DNA of 10,012 bases from Porphyromonadaceae bacterium. GTDB taxonomy: Bacteria; Bacteroidota; Bacteroidia; Bacteroidales; Dysgonomonadaceae. The translations under genes and the position numbers were made by a program. The notes beneath the pieces were generated by a model, which ran no database searches, was not told the DNA's origin, and was given only the letters and a program-made list of their open reading frames with translations. The stretch lies in NCBI GenBank assembly GCA_003517675.1, contig DPAC01000057.1, positions 1 through 10,012 on the forward strand, given 5' to 3'. Positions within the stretch are counted from its first letter, which is position 1. Each line of letters starts with the position of its first letter. Below are positions 6,151-10,012 of this stretch, piece by piece.

Positions 6151-7221
6151 ATGGTGAAAGATCGGATACAGATATACTTGCTTATATTGCTGATGATGGC
6201 AGGAAGCTCCTGCATGTCAACGGTGAAAATTACCTCTGTGGTAGAAAAAGACCCTGAAGGGGATTTTCTGCTCAAGTGGGAAGTGAGTCCTGACCAGGAA
6301 GGGAATATTGAAATTTACTCTTCGCTTACCGACAGCTCACTGACCAGTTTTACTCCCGTGACATCACGGAAGATCACCGATCAGGTGATGAGGCTTAACC
6401 CTACCGGATCCGGACTACGCGAATATTTCATTCTTCGTGCAGGTGGGGTTTACTCCGGAGTGGTGGCTAACCGCACCATCGACATGAACCAAATCAAAAA
6501 CTTCCGTGACATCGGCGGTTATTTCACCACCGATAACAGGCAGATGAAATGGGGAGAGATCTATCGGTCGGGTAATCTGAGTAACGCCACCCTTTATGAC
6601 CAGGAGAAGATCAGACGACTCAATATTCGTACTGTGATTGATTTTCGATCAGAGCGTACTGCAAGTAGATATCCCATCCTGCTTCACCCCTCCATCCGCA
6701 AGATTGCCCTTCCACTGATGCCGATGGATGCGCAGAAGCTTGATGAACAGCTCGAAGATGAGCATTTTGACCGCAGCGATGCGATCCGTTATATGCAGGA
6801 AGAGTATGTGAACATCCTGGAGAACCATAAGAAACAGTTTGCTGAGATGTTCGATATCCTCACCAACGACAGCAACTACCCGATCCTGTTGAGTGGTTCA
6901 CTGGGAAAAGATGGGGTAGGACTGGCCACCTACCTGATTCTCTTTGCCATCGGTATTCCACAGAGTTCGCTTGAGGAGGACTATATGCTTTCCAACCAAT
7001 TCATTGACCCGGAGATGGTGGAGATAGATGCCCGCAACCTCTCCGAACCTTTGCAGGAGGCGGTGACAGCCATGCTCACGGTCAACAGAGCCTACCTCAA
7101 TTACGCCATCGATCACATCAAACTGAAATATGGTTCGGTGGATAACTACCTGGAGAAAGAGCTGCGGGTCACCAGCGGGAAAAGAAATTTGTTGCGTAAA
7201 TATTTGCTTTATCAGTTCTAA
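6151..7221 (+). CDS. Y_phosphatase3-family lipoprotein lacking catalytic Cys and Arg (probable pseudophosphatase)
   Basis: The product has 356 residues from the ATG at 6151. A TTG 27 bases upstream also opens the frame but lies inside the promoter. The N-terminus is basic and then hydrophobic, ending in AGSSC with Cys21 as the likely lipidation site, though the lipobox is not ideal. Residues 25-100 look like a beta-sandwich. From about 110 the tyrosine/dual-specificity phosphatase fold is recognisable: NFRDIGGY (117-124), YRSGNL (138-143) and VIDFRSERT (162-170). The P-loop, normally HCxxGKDRTG, reads SGSLGKDGVG (248-257). The nucleophilic Cys is Gly249, the His is Ser248 and the phosphate-binding Arg is Gly255, while Gly252-Lys253-Asp254 remain. 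The frame is intact, so this looks like a pseudoenzyme, perhaps a phosphate- or phospholipid-binding envelope protein. Loss of activity is inferred. Confidence 0.85.
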   Translation: MVKDRIQIYLLILLMMAGSSCMSTVKITSVVEKDPEGDFLLKWEVSPDQEGNIEIYSSLTDSSLTSFTPVTSRKITDQVMRLNPTGSGLREYFILRAGGVYSGVVANRTIDMNQIKNFRDIGGYFTTDNRQMKWGEIYRSGNLSNATLYDQEKIRRLNIRTVIDFRSERTASRYPILLHPSIRKIALPLMPMDAQKLDEQLEDEHFDRSDAIRYMQEEYVNILENHKKQFAEMFDILTNDSNYPILLSGSLGKDGVGLATYLILFAIGIPQSSLEEDYMLSNQFIDPEMVEIDARNLSEPLQEAVTAMLTVNRAYLNYAIDHIKLKYGSVDNYLEKELRVTSGKRNLLRKYLLYQF

Positions 7222-7246
7222 TGATTCTTTATTCGATTTATTTTCA

Positions 7247-7254
7247 TACCTTTG
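7247..7254 (+). promoter_or_regulatory. -7 element of the DEAD-box helicase gene
   Basis: TACCTTTG matches TAnnTTTG fully, and is identical to the ychF element. A -33 TTTG is not evident at the usual distance. Transcription would start near 7260. Confidence 0.6.
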
Positions 7255-7386
7255 CAGCCGATTTTAAAAAAGAGGTGATTTTTTATCCTGTTTACTGATT
7301 TACTGAGCAGTGGTTATCTTCATCAAACAAAAAATCACAGATTGTCATTGAATTTTCTCTCAACTTTTTCAGCATTTACACCGGGT

Positions 7387-7430
7387 GTCAGGTGCATTAT
7401 GCAGGTGTTTTCCCTGCAGCATGCCATGAC
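7387..7430 (+). ncRNA. Stem-loop in the helicase mRNA leader
   Basis: From outside in, GTCA (7387-7390) pairs with TGAC (7427-7430). One G-C pair follows with a mismatch and a bulge, then GCAT (7394-7397) pairs with ATGC (7421-7424). After a small internal loop, TGCAGG (7400-7405) pairs with CCTGCA (7413-7418) around a 7-base loop. That makes about 15 base pairs, too many to be likely by chance. There is no T-run, so it is not a terminator. Confidence 0.5.
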
Positions 7431-7514
7431 GGTTGTTGGACCAGCTTTTGTAAATAGATGTGTGGAGTGTGGGGAAAGCGCAATTGATCCACACTTTAAA
7501 ACAGTTTTACAAAA

Positions 7515-9242
7515 ATGAGTACATTTCAAGAGTTGGGAGTGATTCCCGAAATTCAACGTGCCGTTACCGAGCTGGGCTTTGAACAACCTATGCCGGTGCA
7601 GAGCGAGGTGATCCCCCGCCTGCTGGCACAGACCCGCGACATCATCGCCCTGGCGCAGACCGGCACCGGCAAGACTGCCGCCTTTGGTATCCCCGTGATT
7701 CAGAAGATCAACGTGAAGCAGCGTACGCCGCAGACGCTGATCCTCTGTCCCACACGTGAGCTCTGCCTGCAGATCGCGGGCGACCTGACCGACTTCTCTG
7801 CCTACGTGGAGGATATCAAGATCCTGCCGGTCTATGGCGGCTCCAGTATCGAGAGCCAGATACGCACCCTAAAACGGGGAGTGCACATCATCGTAGCCAC
7901 CCCCGGGCGGTTGATCGATCTGATCAAACGCAAGACGGTCTCCCTGGGCGATGTACACACCGTGGTGCTGGATGAGGCTGATGAGATGCTCAACATGGGT
8001 TTCTCGGAAGATATCGATGAGATCCTTTCGCACCTGCCCGACAGCCGCAGCATGCTTCTCTTCTCGGCCACCATGCCGAAAGAGATCGAGAAGATCACCC
8101 GCAAGTATATGCAGAATCCACTGGAGATCACAATCGGCCGCAAGAACGAGGGTGCCGAGAATGTGCGCCACCTCTACTTCATGGTGCACGCCAAAGACAA
8201 ATATCTGGCATTGAAACGGATCGTGGACTACTACCCCAACATCTACGGGATCATCTTCTGCCGCACCCGCAAGGAGACGCAGGAGATCGCCGACAAGCTG
8301 CTGCAGGACGGATACGATGCCGATGCGTTGCACGGCGATCTTTCACAGGCACAGCGTGACTATGTGATGAGCAAGTACCGGAATCACAACCTGCAGCTGC
8401 TGGTAGCCACCGACGTGGCTGCTCGTGGTCTCGATGTGGATGACGTGACCCACATCATCAACTTCGGTTTGCCTGACGACTATGAAGTATATACCCACCG
8501 AAGTGGCCGCACCGGCAGGGCCGGCAAGACCGGCACCTCGATTGCCATCATCCACACCAAGGAGAAAGGGAAGGTGGTACAGATTGAAAAGCTGATCAAC
8601 AAGAAGTTTGAGAAGCGGGAGGTTCCCAGGGGAGACGTGATCTGCGAGAAGCAACTCTTTAACTTCGTGGACAAGATTGAGAAAGTGAAAGTAAACGAGG
8701 CAGAGATCGAACGGTTGCTCCCCTCCATCTTCCGTAAGCTGGAGTGGCTGGAAAAAGAGGATATCATCAAGCGGATGGTTTCACTGGAGTTCAACCGGCT
8801 GATTGAGTACTACCAGCAGGCGGAGGAGATCGATGAGCCAAAGGAGGGCTCCTCCCGTGGACAGAAAAAGGAATTCAGCGGTAAGCGGGGCAATGATCGT
8901 GACGGTGGTAGCCGCCAGCCGGAAAAAGGCTATGCCCGCCTTTTTATCAACGTGGGCAAGATGGATGGCATCAATCCTGCTACCCTGATGGGTTTTATCA
9001 ACGACCATGTGAAAGGGAAAGTTCCGGTGGGTCGTATCGATCTGTTGAAGAGCTTCTCGTTTTTCGAAGTGCCTGAAGATTATGCTTCCAATGTGATCAA
9101 ATCGTTCAAGGGGATGTACCTCGAAGACCGGAAACTACAGGTACACTTTGCACAGGAAGAGGATCAGCCCGCGCGGGAGAAGAAGAAGTTTTATGACAAA
9201 GAATTCAGCAGTAAGGGGAAGAAAAAGAAACCCCGGTATTGA
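7515..9242 (+). CDS. deaD: DEAD-box ATP-dependent RNA helicase, DeaD/CsdA type
   Basis: The 575-residue protein is an ATP-driven RNA-unwinding enzyme acting in ribosome assembly, RNA decay or cold adaptation in the cytoplasm. The core motifs are in order: Q motif FEQPMPVQ (22-29), motif I AQTGTGKT (47-54), Ia PTREL (79-83), Ib TPGR (129-132), II DEAD (153-156), III SAT (184-186), V ATDVAARGLD (298-307) and VI HRSGRTGRAG (328-337). A linker rich in Gly, Lys and Arg (about 441-472) leads to a DbpA-type RNA-binding domain (about 473-546), which marks the DeaD/DbpA branch. A basic tail (KKKKPRY) ends the protein. The gene is richer in G/C-ending codons than its neighbours, perhaps reflecting high expression. 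It has a long leader and its own terminator, so it is monocistronic. The symbol is by family; cshA would be another label. Confidence 0.95.
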   Translation: MSTFQELGVIPEIQRAVTELGFEQPMPVQSEVIPRLLAQTRDIIALAQTGTGKTAAFGIPVIQKINVKQRTPQTLILCPTRELCLQIAGDLTDFSAYVEDIKILPVYGGSSIESQIRTLKRGVHIIVATPGRLIDLIKRKTVSLGDVHTVVLDEADEMLNMGFSEDIDEILSHLPDSRSMLLFSATMPKEIEKITRKYMQNPLEITIGRKNEGAENVRHLYFMVHAKDKYLALKRIVDYYPNIYGIIFCRTRKETQEIADKLLQDGYDADALHGDLSQAQRDYVMSKYRNHNLQLLVATDVAARGLDVDDVTHIINFGLPDDYEVYTHRSGRTGRAGKTGTSIAIIHTKEKGKVVQIEKLINKKFEKREVPRGDVICEKQLFNFVDKIEKVKVNEAEIERLLPSIFRKLEWLEKEDIIKRMVSLEFNRLIEYYQQAEEIDEPKEGSSRGQKKEFSGKRGNDRDGGSRQPEKGYARLFINVGKMDGINPATLMGFINDHVKGKVPVGRIDLLKSFSFFEVPEDYASNVIKSFKGMYLEDRKLQVHFAQEEDQPAREKKKFYDKEFSSKGKKKKPRY

Positions 9243-9266
9243 CCGGCATGCATGATATTATGAATC

Positions 9267-9293
9267 AAGCGGGAGTTCCATCCCGCTTTTTTT
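9267..9293 (+). terminator. Intrinsic terminator of the helicase gene
   Basis: AAGCGGGA (9267-9274) and TCCCGCTT (9281-9288) form an 8-bp stem with a 6-base loop, followed by a run of seven T ending at 9293. It begins 24 bases after the helicase stop and insulates the downstream receptor gene. Confidence 0.92.
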
Positions 9294-9319
9294 GTGCCCT
9301 GAAAAAACTTAATAAAAAA

Positions 9320-9347
9320 GTAACCGAATCGTAGCCACTCTGTAACA
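9320..9347 (+). promoter_or_regulatory. Three GTARCM direct repeats at 11-bp period, possible PhoB/OmpR-type activator site
   Basis: GTAACC (9320-9325), GTAGCC (9331-9336) and GTAACA (9342-9347) are spaced exactly 11 bp apart, one helical turn. They end 9 bases before a weak -7-like element. Tandem half-sites at 11-bp period are typical of PhoB/OmpR-family response regulators. The factor here is not known. Confidence 0.45.
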
Positions 9348-9356
9348 ATAATGAAG

Positions 9357-9364
9357 GAACTTTG
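9357..9364 (+). promoter_or_regulatory. Weak -7-like element before the TonB-dependent receptor
   Basis: GAACTTTG differs from TAnnTTTG at the first position only. No -33 TTTG is present 19-21 bases upstream; instead the three 11-bp-period repeats occupy that region. A weak promoter with upstream repeats is what an activator-dependent promoter looks like. Confidence 0.35.
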
Positions 9365-9373
9365 TCGCGAAAT

Positions 9374-10012
9374 ATGAATCGGATGAAAGTAAATTTTTTA
9401 TGGTTATCAATGGTCACGCTCTTCTTGCTGACATCATTGTCAGCAACAGTAGCCCAGACAGGAACCATTAAGGGCAGCATCGTTGACGGCACCACCGGTG
9501 AACCGCTGATCGGTGCCTCAGTGCTCGTGGAAGGAACCACCTCCGGTGCTGCGGCGGACTTGGATGGCAACTTCGTCATCAATGGCATGTCTCCGGGAAC
9601 CTACTCGTTGCGTGCCACCTACATTGCCTACCGACCCCTGGTGATCAGGGAGGTAAAGGTGGAAGCGGGTAAGGAAACAGAGTTGCAGATCGCCATGGAG
9701 ACCGATGAGGTGACCCTCGACGAGGTGGAAGTAGTGGCACGCGCCAACAGGGAGAGCGAGAATATTTTGTTGCTGGAACAGAAGAAGACGCTGGTTGCCA
9801 CACAGGCCGTCGGCGCCAGGGAGCTCTCCAGAAAGGGTATTGGTAATGCCGAAGCTGCCGTGGCACAGGTATCAGGCATATCAAAGCAGGATGGTGTGAA
9901 GAATGTATTTGTCAGGGGGCTGGGTGACCGCTACAACGCAACGCTGCTCAATGGGTTCCCTATTCCTTCTGAAGATCCGGAGTACAAAAACATTGCATTG
10001 GAATTTTTTGGA
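9374..10012 (+). CDS. TonB-dependent outer-membrane receptor, N-terminal part
   Basis: The open frame runs 213 codons to the window edge. A signal peptide (about 1-27, cleavage in TVA before Q) precedes a carboxypeptidase-regulatory-like beta-sandwich domain (about 30-110, with GTIKGSIVDGTTGEPLIGAS and DLDGNF). The segment LDEVEVVAR (115-123) follows where a TonB-box-like motif is usual. The plug domain begins around 130 and includes GVKNVFVRGLGDRYNATLLN (177-196). The barrel lies beyond the window. Such receptors import a bound ligand across the outer membrane using TonB energy; the ligand cannot be told. The plug resembles a Bacteroidetes subgroup sharing GLGDRYN, different in my recollection from classic SusC; whether a SusD partner follows is unseen. 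The start could instead be the second ATG at 9383, which leaves a more usual distance to the -7-like element. Confidence 0.93.
   Translation, partial: MNRMKVNFLWLSMVTLFLLTSLSATVAQTGTIKGSIVDGTTGEPLIGASVLVEGTTSGAAADLDGNFVINGMSPGTYSLRATYIAYRPLVIREVKVEAGKETELQIAMETDEVTLDEVEVVARANRESENILLLEQKKTLVATQAVGARELSRKGIGNAEAAVAQVSGISKQDGVKNVFVRGLGDRYNATLLNGFPIPSEDPEYKNIALEFFG

Larger units (their letters stand above)
7222..7514 (+). other. Helicase promoter and long structured 5' leader
   Basis: The 293-bp gap holds no gene. A promoter element lies at 7247-7254, so about 255 transcribed bases precede the helicase ATG. Within them are a bulged 15-pair stem-loop (7387-7430), alternative pairings of AGTGTGG (7466-7472) with CCACACT (7489-7495), and TAAAAC-A-GTTTTA (7497-7509) ending five bases before the ATG. 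No Shine-Dalgarno sequence is visible. Long regulated leaders are known for cold-shock DEAD-box helicase mRNAs in other bacteria, but whether this leader is regulatory is inference. Confidence 0.5.

Noticed and set aside
7260..7290. A-run and T-run pairing (AAAAAA with TTTTTT) as a terminator after the phosphatase-like gene
   Set aside because: The stem would be only A-T pairs and lies downstream of the helicase -7 element, so it is not a convincing terminator.
7335..7586. 83-codon minus-strand frame overlapping the helicase leader and start
   Set aside because: It runs antisense into the conserved helicase N-terminus, resembles no family I know, and the leader's structure explains the region better.

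Overview
The window looks like a chromosomal segment from a member of the Bacteroidales (Bacteroidota), possibly the Dysgonomonadaceae/Porphyromonadaceae group. Four things point there. Promoter-like elements fit the Bacteroidetes -7 consensus TAnnTTTG and usually lack Shine-Dalgarno sequences. The right edge carries a TonB-dependent receptor with the N-terminal carboxypeptidase-regulatory-like domain typical of the phylum. There is an L-fucose isomerase with a LacI-type regulator, and a DEAD-box helicase of the DeaD type. No tRNA, rRNA, CRISPR array or insertion sequence was seen. The family-level placement is inference.

Left half (1-5612): everything is transcribed leftward. At the edge is the start of an exported protein (1-104), possibly a GH172/DUF2961 enzyme. 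Next is a 62-codon C-terminal remnant of a lost gene (217-405). Then come fucI (420-2195) and its LacI-family regulator (2291-3286). Three identical 12-bp operator-like palindromes, TTAATCGTTTAA, sit only in front of fucI (two copies) and in front of lacI (one copy). The simplest reading is an autoregulated sugar switch in which the regulator represses itself and the isomerase. The housekeeping genes ychF (3415-4518) and nadA (4668-5612) follow, each with its own promoter-like element.

Middle (5613-6150): a 538-bp AT-rich gap separates leftward from rightward genes. It holds GTTATCAWCA repeats, which resemble DnaA boxes, a perfect 15-bp inverted repeat and a further hairpin. It could be a replication-origin-like region or the control region of nadA.

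Right half (6151-10012): everything is transcribed rightward. First is an intact, probably lipid-anchored protein of the Y_phosphatase3 family that lacks both the catalytic Cys and Arg, so it looks like a pseudophosphatase. A DEAD-box RNA helicase (7515-9242) follows, with a roughly 255-nt structured leader and a strong intrinsic terminator. Last is the beginning of a TonB-dependent receptor (9374 to the window end), preceded by three GTARCM repeats at an exact 11-bp period, as in PhoB/OmpR-type activator sites.

No undescribed multi-gene system is evident. The most promising leads are the pseudophosphatase, the mid-window repeat region, the helicase leader and the 11-bp repeats before the receptor.
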